Source: Alphaproteobacteria bacterium
Lineage (GTDB): Bacteria > Pseudomonadota > Alphaproteobacteria > Rhizobiales > Xanthobacteraceae
Direction of reading: 5' to 3'
Assembly: GCA_005884685.1 (NCBI GenBank)
Contig: VBAH01000021.1
Coordinates: 86,427-150,426 of the forward strand
DNA: 64,000 nucleotides
The translations under genes and the position numbers were made by a program. Below the pieces are notes generated by a model. That model was not told the DNA's origin, did not search any database, and worked only from the letters and a program-made list of their open reading frames with translations. Positions 28,115 to 37,036 of the stretch are shown here, piece by piece (within the stretch, counting starts at the first letter, position 1; each line of letters starts with the position of its first letter).

Positions 28115-29767
28115 ATGACGGTCCAGCAGCGCTTCGACACGCAGGACATCTTCAACCAGTCGCCGCCGTTCGAGGACGTCGATCTGTTCACGACCGACCG
28201 GCCCCTGCGCGATGCCGTCGCGGCGAACGGCGCGGCCGCCGAGGCCGGCGCATTGTCCGAGTTCGGCCGGCGCTGGGGCGCGGCCGCGATGTTCGAGGCG
28301 GCGCGCATCGCCAACGAGAACACCCCGAAACTCAAGACCTTCGATGCGCACGGCTTCCGCCGCGACGTGATCGAGTTTCACCCCGCCTACCACGGGTTCA
28401 TGGCCGAGAGCATGCAGGCGGGGCTGCATGCCTCCATGTGGAACGCCGACGGCAGCCGCGCCGCAGCGCCGGCCGAGGTCGCGCGCGCGGCGCGCTATTT
28501 CATGGTGGCGCAGGTCGAGAACGGGCACATGTGCCCGATCACCATGACGCGGGCGAGTATCGGCGCGCTCGCGGTCGAGCCACAGGTGCTGAGCAAGCTG
28601 GCGGCGAAGATCACCGCGCGGACCTATGACCCGCGCTTCATTCCGTGGTGGGACAAGGAGTCCCTCACCCTCGGCATGGGCATGACCGAAAGGCAGGGGG
28701 GCACGGATGTGCGCGCCAATACCACCACGGCAATGCCCGCCGCGGACGGCTATACGGTCACCGGGCACAAATGGTTCATGTCGGCGCCGATGTGCGATGC
28801 GTTCCTGGTGCTGGCACAGGCGCCGGGCGGGCTGACCTGTTTCCTGATGCCGCGCTTCCGGCCCGACGGGTCGGTCAATGGGCTGCATTTCCAGCGCCTG
28901 AAGGACAAGCTCGGCAACCGCTCCAATGCGTCCTCCGAGGTCGAGTTCGCGCAAGCCTTCGCGTGGCGCGTCGGCGCGGAAGGGCGCGGCGTGCGCACCA
29001 TTATCGAGATGGTGCAACTCACCCGCGTCGATTGCGTGATCTCGTCCGCCGGCATGATGCGCATGGCGCTGGCGCAGGCCACGCATCATGCGCGCCACCG
29101 CACGGTATTCCAGAAGAAGCTCGCCGATCAGCCGATGATGCGCATGCTGCTCGCCGACATGGCGCTGGAGGTCGAGGGCACGACCGCGCTGATGATGCGG
29201 CTTTGCCGTTCGTTCGATCTTGCGGGTAGCGACGGGAAGGAAGCGGCGCGCGCGCGCCTGCTGACGGCCGCGGTGAAGTACTGGGTGTGCAAGACCGCGC
29301 CCGGCTTCATCTACGAGGCGATGGAGTGTCTCGGCGGCAACGGCTACGTGGAAGAAACGATGCTGGCGCGAATTTATCGCGAGGCGCCGCTGAACGCGAT
29401 CTGGGAAGGGTCGGGGAACGTGATGTGCCTCGATGTGCTGCGCGCGCTCTCGCGCGAAGGCGAGGCGGCGCGCACGGTGCTGGCCGATCTTGTCCATGCG
29501 TGCGGCGGCCTTGCGGGCGCAAAGGAGGCTGCGACATTCATCGCGAAGACACTCGCTGCGCCGGACGGCGAGGCCAAAGCGCGCGCGGCGGTCGAGCGGC
29601 TCGCCATGTTGGCGGCGACCGCCGCGCTGACCGACAGCGCACCGCAAGTCGCCGAATCGTTTGCGCGCACGCGGCTGGCCTGCTTGCGTGGGGGAACTTT
29701 CGGAACTTCCGATCTGTCCGGAACCGAAGTCACGAGTTTGTCAGAACGGGCGCTTCCGGCCGCATGA
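28115..29767 (+). CDS. AidB-like acyl-CoA dehydrogenase
   Basis: A 550-residue flavoprotein. The N-terminus ([20 protein letters not shown]) and [17 protein letters not shown] match AidB rather than ordinary acyl-CoA dehydrogenases. FAD-binding [17 protein letters not shown] and the C-terminal [14 protein letters not shown] are conserved. AidB is induced in the adaptive response to alkylation and binds DNA; its substrate is unsettled. It is divergent from pyrB, with about 100 bp between starts. Confidence 0.88.
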   Translation: MTVQQRFDTQDIFNQSPPFEDVDLFTTDRPLRDAVAANGAAAEAGALSEFGRRWGAAAMFEAARIANENTPKLKTFDAHGFRRDVIEFHPAYHGFMAESMQAGLHASMWNADGSRAAAPAEVARAARYFMVAQVENGHMCPITMTRASIGALAVEPQVLSKLAAKITARTYDPRFIPWWDKESLTLGMGMTERQGGTDVRANTTTAMPAADGYTVTGHKWFMSAPMCDAFLVLAQAPGGLTCFLMPRFRPDGSVNGLHFQRLKDKLGNRSNASSEVEFAQAFAWRVGAEGRGVRTIIEMVQLTRVDCVISSAGMMRMALAQATHHARHRTVFQKKLADQPMMRMLLADMALEVEGTTALMMRLCRSFDLAGSDGKEAARARLLTAAVKYWVCKTAPGFIYEAMECLGGNGYVEETMLARIYREAPLNAIWEGSGNVMCLDVLRALSREGEAARTVLADLVHACGGLAGAKEAATFIAKTLAAPDGEAKARAAVERLAMLAATAALTDSAPQVAESFARTRLACLRGGTFGTSDLSGTEVTSLSERALPAA

Positions 29768-29843
29768 CCGGAACGGCGCTCTCTCCCAAGCGTTGTCTTG
29801 GCAGGCCGGCCGAGCAATCGGCCAAACGGCATGGAGAGAGAAC

Positions 29844-30191
29844 ATGACAAAATTCCGAACCACGGCGCTCGCGCTTGCGGGCGTTGTTGCGATGACCGCA
29901 GTCAGCGCCACCGGCGCGTCGGCCCAATGGCGCCGGCACCACGGCGGGTGGGGCTGGGGTCCGGGCATCGCCGCCGGCGTTGCGACGGGAGCGCTGATCG
30001 GGTCAGCAGTCGCCGCGCAGCCCTATGGCTACTACTATGCTGAGCCGGGCTACGGCTATAATGGCTATGCGGAGCCATACGTCTACGACACCGCTCCGGC
30101 GTACGGTTACGGCTACAACAACTGGGGCTGGGGTCCGCGCATTTGCCACGAGGGTTATCGCCGCGTCTCGTGTGACGGGCCGGCGCGATAG
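29844..30191 (+). CDS. Exported Gly/Tyr-rich small protein
   Basis: A 115-residue protein with a signal peptide (MTKFRTTALALAGVVAMTAV, cleavage near ASA/QW), an HHGGWGWGPG segment, a hydrophobic glycine-zipper-like stretch (GIAAGVATGALIGSAVAA), and a Tyr/Gly/Pro-rich region ending with two cysteines (ICHEGYRRVSC). GGAGAGAG precedes the ATG. Similar small envelope proteins are numerous in Bradyrhizobiaceae. Function unknown. Confidence 0.8.
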   Translation: MTKFRTTALALAGVVAMTAVSATGASAQWRRHHGGWGWGPGIAAGVATGALIGSAVAAQPYGYYYAEPGYGYNGYAEPYVYDTAPAYGYGYNNWGWGPRICHEGYRRVSCDGPAR

Positions 30192-30214
30192 CAGTCTTTC
30201 TGAAATTTGACGGT

Positions 30215-30242
30215 GCAGGGCGGGTCGCGAGGCCCGCCCTGC
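30215..30242. terminator. Possible bidirectional terminator hairpin
   Basis: GCAGGGCGGG, 8-base loop, CCCGCCCTGC lies between convergent genes ending at 30191 and 30249. No T-run is seen on either strand, so factor-independent activity is uncertain. Confidence 0.4.
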
Positions 30243-30248
30243 GCACGT

Positions 30249-31175
30249 CTACGACACGAGACTGAGGACGACCGGCATCGTGACGGCGGCAAGCGCGGTT
30301 TCGAAGGTGAGGATCTGCGCCATCAGCGCCGCGTTGCCGCCCATCTGGCGCGCCAGCACGTAGGAATTGGACGACGCCGGCACCGACGCGCAGCACGCCA
30401 CCACCGCCAGGTTTATTCCGCCAAGCCCGCAGATGTGGCCGATGCCGATCGCCATCGCAGGCATCAGCACAAGCTTGAGGACGCACGTCACCGCCATCAC
30501 GGCATTCGGCCGGATCAGCTCGTCGATGCGCAGGCCGGCGCCGACGATCAGCAGGCCGAGCGCGAGCGAAGAACGGCCGAGCGCATCGACGAAGGCATGC
30601 GCGGGCTGCGGGATCCAGCCGGAGGCCGGGTTGAGTGCGAGGCCGATGAAGCACGCCCAGATGAACGGATTGCGCGCGATCGTCAGCATGACGGCGCGCC
30701 AGTCGGGCCTTCCGGTCGAGGCGTAGCGCACCAGCACCCAGACGCTCATCGCATTGAGCACCGGGATCATCGCGACCATTGCAACGGAGGACAGCGCGAG
30801 GCCGAGATCGCCATAGAGATTTCCCGCAACCGCGAGTGCGACGAAGGTCTGCCAGCGCGTCGCGCCCTGGAACAACGACGTGAAGGTCGCACCGTCGGCG
30901 TGGAGGTAACGCGCCAGCAGCGGGCGCAGTGCGAGACAGAGTGCCGCCATGAGAAGCACGGCGGCGAGCAGCGTGCCGCCGACGGCCAGCACCGGCACCT
31001 TGGCGAGGTCGGCGCGCGACAACGACTCCACCAGCAGCGCCGGGAACATTACGTAATACAAAAGGCGCTCCAGCCCGACCCAATGCGCGTCCTCGCCGAT
31101 CAGGAAGCGGCGCAGCAGGAATCCGGTGACGATCAGCAGGAAGACGGGCAGCAGCGCGGCGACGACGGCGATCAT
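30249..31175 (-). CDS. AEC family transporter (auxin efflux carrier type)
   Basis: A 308-residue polytopic membrane protein with about 10 hydrophobic segments: [19 protein letters not shown] at the N-terminus, [35 protein letters not shown], and the C-terminal [20 protein letters not shown]. These fit the AEC/BASS-like Mem_trans family. AEC members move small organic acids such as malate; the substrate here is unknown. ATG 31175 overlaps the ruvX stop (ATGA). Confidence 0.88.
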   Translation of the reverse strand: MIAVVAALLPVFLLIVTGFLLRRFLIGEDAHWVGLERLLYYVMFPALLVESLSRADLAKVPVLAVGGTLLAAVLLMAALCLALRPLLARYLHADGATFTSLFQGATRWQTFVALAVAGNLYGDLGLALSSVAMVAMIPVLNAMSVWVLVRYASTGRPDWRAVMLTIARNPFIWACFIGLALNPASGWIPQPAHAFVDALGRSSLALGLLIVGAGLRIDELIRPNAVMAVTCVLKLVLMPAMAIGIGHICGLGGINLAVVACCASVPASSNSYVLARQMGGNAALMAQILTFETALAAVTMPVVLSLVS

Positions 31176-31642
31176 GGATCGAGCCGCGCGAGCCGGTCGA
31201 GCGCGCCCTGCAGGATGAAGGCCGCGGCGTGCTGGTCGATCACCGCGGCGCGGCGCGCGCGGCTCATGTCCGCCTCGATCAGGCCGCGCTCGACCGCGGC
31301 GGTCGAGAGCCGCTCGTCCCACAGCCCGATCGGCAACTCGGTCAGCTTGGCGAAATTGCGCGCGAAGGCGCGGGTCGATTGCGCCCGCGGGCCTTCCGAG
31401 CCGTCCATGTTGACCGGCAGGCCGAGCACGAAGCCGGCCACGCGGCGCTCCGCCGCGAGCGCCAGCGCGGCTTCCGCATCAACTTTGAACGCTCTGCGCG
31501 CGATCGTCGTCACGCCGGTCGCGAGGCGCCGGTCCGGATCGCTCGCCGCAACGCCAATCGTCTTGGTGCCGAGATCGAGCCCCATCAAGGCCCCACGCGC
31601 GGGCAGCAGCGCAGCGATCTCGACGAGCGGCAGAACCGGCAT
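31172..31642 (-). CDS. ruvX: Putative pre-16S rRNA nuclease / Holliday junction resolvase homologue
   Basis: A 156-residue YqgF-family RNase H-fold protein. [20 protein letters not shown] has the first catalytic Asp, [20 protein letters not shown] and [12 protein letters not shown] the others, and the C-terminal [14 protein letters not shown] the last. E. coli YqgF processes 16S rRNA ends; a Holliday junction role is also proposed. It is translationally coupled to the AEC transporter. Confidence 0.92.
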   Translation of the reverse strand: MPVLPLVEIAALLPARGALMGLDLGTKTIGVAASDPDRRLATGVTTIARRAFKVDAEAALALAAERRVAGFVLGLPVNMDGSEGPRAQSTRAFARNFAKLTELPIGLWDERLSTAAVERGLIEADMSRARRAAVIDQHAAAFILQGALDRLARLDP

Positions 31643-31721
31643 GGCCGATGGCTAGCACGGGCGATTGATTGCGAGAATGCACTGTGCTTCCTTTCGCGCC
31701 GCCCCACACAGGACTTCAGCC

Positions 31722-32420
31722 ATGCAGATCACCTGGTACGGCCATTCCGCGTTCCGGCTCGATTTCGGCGGCGACGCGGTGCTGATCGATCCGTTTTTCA
31801 CCGGCAACCCGGCCTTCGTGTCCGACCCGCGCGAGGCGATGCAGGGCGTCAAGCACGTGGTGCTCACGCACGGCCATGCCGATCACGTCGGCGATGCGCT
31901 CGAGATCGCCAAGCAGAACGAGGCGACCGTCACCACCAACTACGATCTCTGCATGTGGCTGGCCGGGAAGGGCCTGCAGAAGATGAACCCGATGAACACC
32001 GGCGGCACGACCGATCTCGGCGCGTTCACGGTGACGATGGTGCGCGCGGACCACTCCTCCGGCGACATCAAGGACGGCATGCCCATTTATCTCGGCAATC
32101 CGTGCGGCGTGATCGTCAAGGCCAAAGGTGAGCCCGCGGTCTGGCATATGGGCGACACGGACATTTTCTCCGACATGGCGCTGATTGCGGAGATCCATCA
32201 GCCGAAGGTGGCGATGGTGCCGATCGGCGACCGCTTCACCATGAGTCCGGTCACGGCTGCGCTCGCGGTGAAGAGATTTCTCAAGCTCGACGCGGTGATC
32301 CCCTGCCATTACGGCTCGTTCCCGATCATCGAGCCGAACGCCGACAGGTTCGTCGCCGAGCTGAAAGGGCATGCCACGAAGGTGATCGTGCCGGAGAAGG
32401 GAAAGCCGTTCAGCGTGTGA
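31722..32420 (+). CDS. Metal-dependent hydrolase, UPF0173 (metallo-beta-lactamase fold)
   Basis: A 232-residue protein starting [15 protein letters not shown]. It has [14 protein letters not shown] (the THxHxDH zinc motif), [19 protein letters not shown] and [10 protein letters not shown]. This matches the UPF0173/YtkL-like branch of beta-lactamase-fold hydrolases, whose substrate is not established. Start at 31722 fits homologues; an upstream in-frame ATG at 31665 would add about 20 unrelated residues. Confidence 0.92.
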   Translation: MQITWYGHSAFRLDFGGDAVLIDPFFTGNPAFVSDPREAMQGVKHVVLTHGHADHVGDALEIAKQNEATVTTNYDLCMWLAGKGLQKMNPMNTGGTTDLGAFTVTMVRADHSSGDIKDGMPIYLGNPCGVIVKAKGEPAVWHMGDTDIFSDMALIAEIHQPKVAMVPIGDRFTMSPVTAALAVKRFLKLDAVIPCHYGSFPIIEPNADRFVAELKGHATKVIVPEKGKPFSV

Positions 32421-32522
32421 AGCGCGCGCCGCCCCGGAATTAAGGTTTACAAAGGATAAACGTCGCGCGAGTGGCCGCGGTGACCTAACCTTGCGCTGTT
32501 CCGTCATTCGGAAAGTAGCGCC

Positions 32523-32909
32523 ATGCCGCGCGGGCAAGACAACAACGAGCAGTTCGAGTGGGTGAACGCCTGGGCGGCATCCACAACGCCGGGCCTCGTT
32601 CATGCGGCGCCCGAAGCTGTGGTGAGCGTTGCGTCTTCCGAGGTGCCGGATACCGCGCCGCTGCCGCAAACTATCGTGCGGACGACGCCGGACGACCAGC
32701 TTGCGCGCGACATCGCCGAAATCGCGCGCGCGCGCGATGTGCTCGCTGGACTGCCGGTCGGAACATTCTCGGCACGGCGTACCCAGGCGTTGACCCTGGT
32801 GCCGTCGCGCACGTCCGATTCCGTGCCGGTCTTCGTCGGCGGCGTGCTTGCGCTGGTGATGCTCACCGTGTTCGGCGCCGCGGCCGCGATGACGAAGCTT
32901 TCGCGCTAG
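32523..32909 (+). CDS. Small membrane-anchored protein of unknown function
   Basis: A 128-residue protein: a polar, low-complexity N-terminal part (MPRGQDNNEQFEWVNAWAAS), a helical middle (DQLARDIAEIARARDVLAGL), and a C-terminal transmembrane segment (VFVGGVLALVMLTVFGAAAA). Probably tail-anchored in the inner membrane. It ends 5 bp before the convergent zinc-ribbon gene. No family recognised. Confidence 0.65.
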   Translation: MPRGQDNNEQFEWVNAWAASTTPGLVHAAPEAVVSVASSEVPDTAPLPQTIVRTTPDDQLARDIAEIARARDVLAGLPVGTFSARRTQALTLVPSRTSDSVPVFVGGVLALVMLTVFGAAAAMTKLSR

Positions 32910-32913
32910 ATCG

Positions 32914-33090
32914 CTAAGCGGCCTTCGGCAGCACCGCCTCGCGCACGATCCATTCGTGCGTATTGCCGCACGCGGGACATCGCGTACGCAGCTTCTCGGA
33001 CTTGATCCGCAGCAGCGTTCCAATCTCGGTGACGACGCCGACATCGATCGTGCGCCGCGTGACCGGACAGACGAAATACAGCCGTTCCAT
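32914..33090 (-). CDS. Small zinc-ribbon-like protein
   Basis: A 58-residue protein starting MERLYFVCPVTRRTIDVGV with CPACGNTHEWIV near the end. One early cysteine plus a CxxC pair and a histidine suggest a metal-binding ribbon. GGAGG lies 6 bases before ATG 33090, so longer forms reaching 33213 are unlikely. Short proteins of this type (CPVTxR...CPxCGxxHxW) are common and uncharacterised in Rhizobiales. Confidence 0.7.
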   Translation of the reverse strand: MERLYFVCPVTRRTIDVGVVTEIGTLLRIKSEKLRTRCPACGNTHEWIVREAVLPKAA

Positions 33091-33136
33091 CAAATGCCTC
33101 CTGCGGCGAGAGGAGGTGCCACACCCTTCACGTGGG

Positions 33137-34009
33137 TTAAGTCGAGAAACGCACCCTCGTTCCATAGGGATCCCGCGCTTCCGGCCCGTGCGGCGAATCG
33201 CCGAGCGGAACATTCGCCGCCTTCAGCCGCGCCAGCGCTGCATCGCGTTCCGTTTCGCTCGCCGCCTCGATCGCAAACCATGACAGTCCCGCGCGATCGT
33301 CGTCGCGCCGTCCGGCGCCGGCCGAGTGCCACGTGTTGCTGCCGACGTGATGATGATAGCGGCCGGATGACATGAACAGCGCGCCGCCGCGGCCCGCCGT
33401 CGGATCGAGCCCGACCGCGTCGCAGTAGAACTTGCGCGTGGTCTCGAGATCGCCGACGCGCAGGTGGATGTGCCCGATGCGCAGGCCAGCGGGCGCGCCG
33501 GCGTACGCGGTGTTGCCCGCATCGGCCGCGAGGTTGTCGAGATCGAGCCGATCGGTCGCCATCTGGATGCGGTCGCCGTTCCAGCGCCATTCCTCCGGGA
33601 GGCGATCGCGATAGACTTCGATGCCGTTGCCTTCCGGATCGTCGAGATAGATCGCCTCGCTCACCAGATGATCGGAGGCGCCGCTGAGCGCCACGCGGTT
33701 GCGTGCCGCATGCACGAGCCAGCGCGCGAGGTCGGCGCGCGTCGGCTGCAAGAACGCCGTGTGATAGAGGCCGGCGGTACGCGGGTCGTCCGGCGCGGCG
33801 TTCGGCGCGGCTTCCAGTTCGAGCAACGGGACGCCGCCGGCTCCGAGGCGCGCGGTCTTCGCATCGCGTTCGAGCACGTCGAGGCCGATCGCCTGCGCGT
33901 AAAAATCCGTGAGGCGGGAAAGGTCGCGTGCCTTGAGGCCGACCGCGCTGATGCGCAACGGCGTGCGGTTCGCGAACGTGACGGTGGCGGAGGGGTTGGG
34001 GGCGTCCAT
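33137..34009 (-). CDS. VOC family protein, catechol 2,3-dioxygenase-like (CatE type)
   Basis: A 290-residue protein with two vicinal-oxygen-chelate modules: SAVGLKARDLSRLTDFYAQA in the first half and IGHIHLRVGDLETTRKFYCD in the second, with GLYHTAFLQPTRADLARWL and YLDDPEGNGIEVYRDR. The layout matches Bacillus CatE-like extradiol dioxygenases. Candidate metal ligands are the His in LYHTA or in GHIHL and Glu in GIEVY. The actual substrate is unknown. AAGGG precedes ATG 34009. Confidence 0.85.
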   Translation of the reverse strand: MDAPNPSATVTFANRTPLRISAVGLKARDLSRLTDFYAQAIGLDVLERDAKTARLGAGGVPLLELEAAPNAAPDDPRTAGLYHTAFLQPTRADLARWLVHAARNRVALSGASDHLVSEAIYLDDPEGNGIEVYRDRLPEEWRWNGDRIQMATDRLDLDNLAADAGNTAYAGAPAGLRIGHIHLRVGDLETTRKFYCDAVGLDPTAGRGGALFMSSGRYHHHVGSNTWHSAGAGRRDDDRAGLSWFAIEAASETERDAALARLKAANVPLGDSPHGPEARDPYGTRVRFST

Positions 34010-34185
34010 GGCGGACCCTTTCGATTGCTCACCTTTATATTGGGATCCGGCGCGCGGGAACAACCGGGGTAGAGAGGCGAGGGTGCAAGGGGTTGTGTGC
34101 GGGGGCGCAAAGGGGAGGAGCGACAGCGGGGCAGTAGCGCCGGGCCGGCCGCTCTGCTAATTCCGGGGTCCGAAATTGAGGTCAA

Positions 34186-34473
34186 ATGTCCGTCGACGCC
34201 GCCACCGTTCGCCGCATCGCGCATCTCGCGCGCATCGCGGTCAAGGATGAGGAAGTTGAGCATCTCAAGGATGAGCTCAACGGCATCCTGTCGTTCGTCG
34301 AGCAACTTCAGGAGGTCGACGTCGCGGGCGTCGCGCCGATGACTTCGGTGACCCCGATGGAAGTGAAGACGCGCGAGGACGTCGTGACCGACGGCGGCAT
34401 TGCCGACGACGTGCTGAAGAACGCACCGGCCGCGGAGGATCACTTTTTTCTCGTGCCGAAGGTGGTGGAGTGA
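34186..34473 (+). CDS. gatC: Asp-tRNA(Asn)/Glu-tRNA(Gln) amidotransferase subunit C
   Basis: A 95-residue Gat[40 protein letters not shown], and the C-terminal [20 protein letters not shown] are diagnostic. It links and stabilises GatA and GatB in the transamidation of Glu-tRNA(Gln) and Asp-tRNA(Asn). Normally gatA follows directly; here the gene is followed by a palindromic repeat and small ORFs, and gatB is 0.9 kb further, with no gatA in the window. Confidence 0.95.
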   Translation: MSVDAATVRRIAHLARIAVKDEEVEHLKDELNGILSFVEQLQEVDVAGVAPMTSVTPMEVKTREDVVTDGGIADDVLKNAPAAEDHFFLVPKVVE

Positions 34474-34481
34474 CCACGAAT

Positions 34482-34596
34482 TGTCATCCCGGCCGAGCGG
34501 AGCGAGAGCCGGGATCCATAACCACCGCCCTCGCGATACTGCACCCATCGTGGTTATGGGTCCCGGATAGCCGCTGCGCGGCTTCCGGGACGACAG
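34482..34596. repeat. Palindromic intergenic repeat (TGTCATCCCGG arms)
   Basis: Left arm TGTCATCCCGG (from 34482) pairs with right arm CCGGGACGACA (to 34596), with a nested inverted pair ATCCATAACCAC / GTGGTTATGGGT. This is a well-known type of palindrome in Bradyrhizobium intergenic regions. It begins just after the gatC stop, where gatA would be expected. Confidence 0.75.
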
Positions 34597-34606
34597 GAGC
34601 CTTGTG

Positions 34607-34831
34607 ATGTGCTGGGCCTGCGAAGATGCCGAGCGTGAGCGCATCTGGGGACTGGTGGACATCATCTCCACCGGGCAGATGCCGGCCGGCTATAGCGCCG
34701 ACGACCTGCGCGCGATGGGCCTGCCGCAGCCGGGTGAGCTTTTTCGCGAGGAGCAGCCCGACGGCACGATCCTGATCCGGCAGCGCGCGCCGAAGAAGCC
34801 GAATGCGTTCGCCTGCGATGCGCCGGAGTGA
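34607..34831 (+). CDS. Small protein of unknown function
   Basis: A 74-residue protein beginning MCWACEDAERERIWGLVDII and containing YSADDLRAMGLPQPGELFRE. The N-terminal CxxC could bind metal, and it ends in a region with a third cysteine (NAFACDAPE). AGGAG lies 7 bases before ATG 34607. No family recognised. It is followed closely by another small gene on the same strand. Confidence 0.6.
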   Translation: MCWACEDAERERIWGLVDIISTGQMPAGYSADDLRAMGLPQPGELFREEQPDGTILIRQRAPKKPNAFACDAPE

Positions 34832-34851
34832 TCGGCTGCCGGGATCAAGTC

Positions 34852-35148
34852 ATGACCCTCTCCGAGCTGAACGCGTCCCTCACAGCGCCTGAACCGCCGC
34901 ATGGCCTTGCACCGCCGGTGCAATCCCTGTGGTGGGCCGCGCACGGCGAGTGGGAGAAGGCGCACGCCATCGTCATGAAGGACGACTCGCGCGAAGCGGC
35001 CTGGGTGCATGCCTATCTGCATCGCGTCGAGGGCGATCTGCCGAATGCCAGCTACTGGTATCGCACGGCGGGCAAGCCGGTCGCCACAGGAACGCTCGAA
35101 ACCGAGTGGACCGCCATCGCGGGCGCGCTACTTGGTGCTGGTTCCTGA
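34852..35148 (+). CDS. Small conserved protein of unknown function
   Basis: A 98-residue protein: GLAPPVQSLWWAAHGEWEKA and AWVHAYLHRVEGDLPNASYW with YRTAGKPV. The repeated aromatic/helical pattern (WEKAH, HAYLHRVEGD, NASYWYRxAG) is seen in small proteins of many proteobacteria that resemble a half-TPR pair. No catalytic motif. Its last 21 bases overlap the end of the convergent small membrane gene. Confidence 0.7.
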   Translation: MTLSELNASLTAPEPPHGLAPPVQSLWWAAHGEWEKAHAIVMKDDSREAAWVHAYLHRVEGDLPNASYWYRTAGKPVATGTLETEWTAIAGALLGAGS

Positions 35149-35295
35149 GGCGAGGGGCGGAAGGTCGCGGTCGCCCTGCACCGTCTTCTTTCCGCCCAGA
35201 TCCCCGCCGGTCAGGATGAAAAAGGCGGCCGACAGGACCAGGATGCCGCCGAGAATGATTCCGATGCCGGCTTTCGGCGCATTGTTGTCAGCCAT
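35128..35295 (-). CDS. Small single-span membrane protein
   Basis: A 55-residue protein starting MADNNAPKAGIGIILGGILV with one transmembrane helix (GIGIILGGILVLSAAFFIL) followed by a short polar tail. GGAGCAGG precedes ATG 35295. It overlaps the end of the convergent 98-residue gene by 21 bases. Such one-span proteins are frequent and uncharacterised in Rhizobiales. Confidence 0.65.
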   Translation of the reverse strand: MADNNAPKAGIGIILGGILVLSAAFFILTGGDLGGKKTVQGDRDLPPLASGTSTK

Positions 35296-35398
35296 GACCT
35301 GCTCCGTTACTGCTTCCCACCCCAACGCCGGGCGGCTACAGGGGTTTCTTGGGCTCCCCATGGCGTTACGGTGAAATGTTGGCGGCAAAATCGAGATC

Positions 35399-36862
35399 AT
35401 GACGGCGGCGCGGAAATCCAACCTGATCAAGGGCGCGACGGGCGACTGGGAAGTCGTCGTCGGCATGGAGGTGCACGCCCAGGTCAGCTCGGACGCGAAG
35501 CTGTTCTCCGGCGCCTCCACCGAATTCGGCGGCGCACCGAACGATCATGTCTCGCTGGTCGACGCCGCGATGCCCGGCATGCTGCCGGTCATCAATGCCG
35601 AGTGCGTGCGCCAGGCGGTGCGCACCGGGCTCGGTCTCCAGGCGCAGATCAACCTGAAATCTGTGTTCGACCGGAAGAACTATTTCTATCCCGATCTGCC
35701 GCAGGGCTACCAGATCAGCCAGTACAAGCAGCCGGTGGTGGGCGAGGGCGCGGTCGTCGTCGATCTTGCCAATGGCGAGAGCGTCACCGTCGGCATCGAG
35801 CGGCTGCACCTGGAACAGGACGCCGGCAAGCTGCTGCACGATCAGCACCCGACATACTCGTATGTCGATCTCAATCGCTCCGGTGTTGCGCTGATGGAGA
35901 TCGTGTCGAAGCCGGACATCCGTTCGTCCGAGCAGGCCAAGGCCTATCTCGCCAAGCTGCGCTCGATCCTGCGCTATCTCGGCACCTGCGACGGCGACAT
36001 GGAAAAGGGGAGCCTGCGCGCCGACGTCAACGTGTCGGTGCGCAGGCCTGGCGGCCCGCTCGGGACGCGCTGCGAGATCAAGAACGTCAATTCGATCCGC
36101 TTCGTCGGGCAGGCGATCGAGCACGAGGCGCGGCGCCAGATCGAGATCATCGAGGACGGCGGCGCGATCGAGCAGGAGACGCGGCTGTTCGATCCGGACA
36201 AAGGCGAGACGCGCTCGATGCGCTCCAAGGAGGAGGCGCACGACTACCGTTATTTCCCCGATCCGGACCTGTTGCCGCTCGAGCTGACGCAGGCGGAGGT
36301 CGATGCGCTGAAGGCGGAGCTGCCCGAGCTGCCCGACGAGAAGAAGGCGCGCTTCACTGCGGCGGGGCTGTCGGGCTATGACGCCGACGTGCTCATCGCC
36401 GAGCGCGCGACGGCGGATTTCTTCGAGGCCGTCGCCAAGGGCCGCGATGCGAAGGGTGCGGCGAACTGGGTGATCAACGACCTGCTCGGGCGGCTGAACA
36501 AGGAAGGGATCGCGATCGAGCAAAGCCGGCTGTCGGCGGAGCAGCTGGGCGCGATCCTCGACCTGATCAAGGACGGCTCGATCTCCGGCAAGATCGCCAA
36601 GGACCTGTTCGAGATCGTGTGGATCGAGGGCGGCGACCCGCGCGCGATCGTGGAAGCGCGCGGCATGAAGCAGGTAACCGACACCGGCGCGCTCGAGAAG
36701 CTCATCGACGGGATCGTCGCCCAGAACCCCGACAAGGTCGCGGACGCGAAGGCCAATCCGAAGGCGATCGGCTGGTTCGTCGGGCAGGTAATGAAGGCTT
36801 CCGCCGGCAAGGCCAATCCGCAGGCGGTCAACGAATTGCTCAGGGCGAAGCTCGGGCTATAA
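35399..36862 (+). CDS. gatB: Asp-tRNA(Asn)/Glu-tRNA(Gln) amidotransferase subunit B
   Basis: A 487-residue Gat[52 protein letters not shown] with [12 protein letters not shown], and [19 protein letters not shown] are canonical. The C-terminal YqeY-like tail ([20 protein letters not shown]) is present. GatB binds and activates the mis-acylated tRNA. Length is normal. A palindromic repeat and a strong terminator follow. Confidence 0.95.
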   Translation: MTAARKSNLIKGATGDWEVVVGMEVHAQVSSDAKLFSGASTEFGGAPNDHVSLVDAAMPGMLPVINAECVRQAVRTGLGLQAQINLKSVFDRKNYFYPDLPQGYQISQYKQPVVGEGAVVVDLANGESVTVGIERLHLEQDAGKLLHDQHPTYSYVDLNRSGVALMEIVSKPDIRSSEQAKAYLAKLRSILRYLGTCDGDMEKGSLRADVNVSVRRPGGPLGTRCEIKNVNSIRFVGQAIEHEARRQIEIIEDGGAIEQETRLFDPDKGETRSMRSKEEAHDYRYFPDPDLLPLELTQAEVDALKAELPELPDEKKARFTAAGLSGYDADVLIAERATADFFEAVAKGRDAKGAANWVINDLLGRLNKEGIAIEQSRLSAEQLGAILDLIKDGSISGKIAKDLFEIVWIEGGDPRAIVEARGMKQVTDTGALEKLIDGIVAQNPDKVADAKANPKAIGWFVGQVMKASAGKANPQAVNELLRAKLGL

Positions 36863-36883
36863 GGCGCGTGAGTCGAAGCCGCT

Positions 36884-36963
36884 CGTCACTGCGAGCGAAG
36901 CGAGGCAATCCAGCCCGTTGAGTTGCCTGGGTTGCTTCGTCGCTGACGCTCCTCGCAATGACG
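36884..36963. repeat. Palindromic intergenic repeat (CGTCAYTGCGAG arms)
   Basis: CGTCACTGCGAGCGAAGCGA at the left and CTCCTCGCAATGACG at the right, with GGCAATCCAG / CTGGGTTGC nested. This family (CGTCATTGCGAGGAGC...) is abundant in Bradyrhizobium-type genomes. It lies between gatB and the porin. Confidence 0.75.
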
Positions 36964-36982
36964 GCAACCGCAGAAAGAAAAA

Positions 36983-37004
36983 CCCCCGGCCGTGAGGCCG
37001 GGGG
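36983..37004. terminator. Bidirectional terminator between gatB and the porin
   Basis: CCCCCGGCC, loop GTGA, GGCCGGGGG, with CTCTTTT after it on the plus strand and TTTTTCTTTC after it on the minus strand. It probably ends both convergent transcripts. Confidence 0.85.
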
Positions 37005-37036
37005 CTCTTTTAGGCTATCCAACCGTGATCAGCCGA

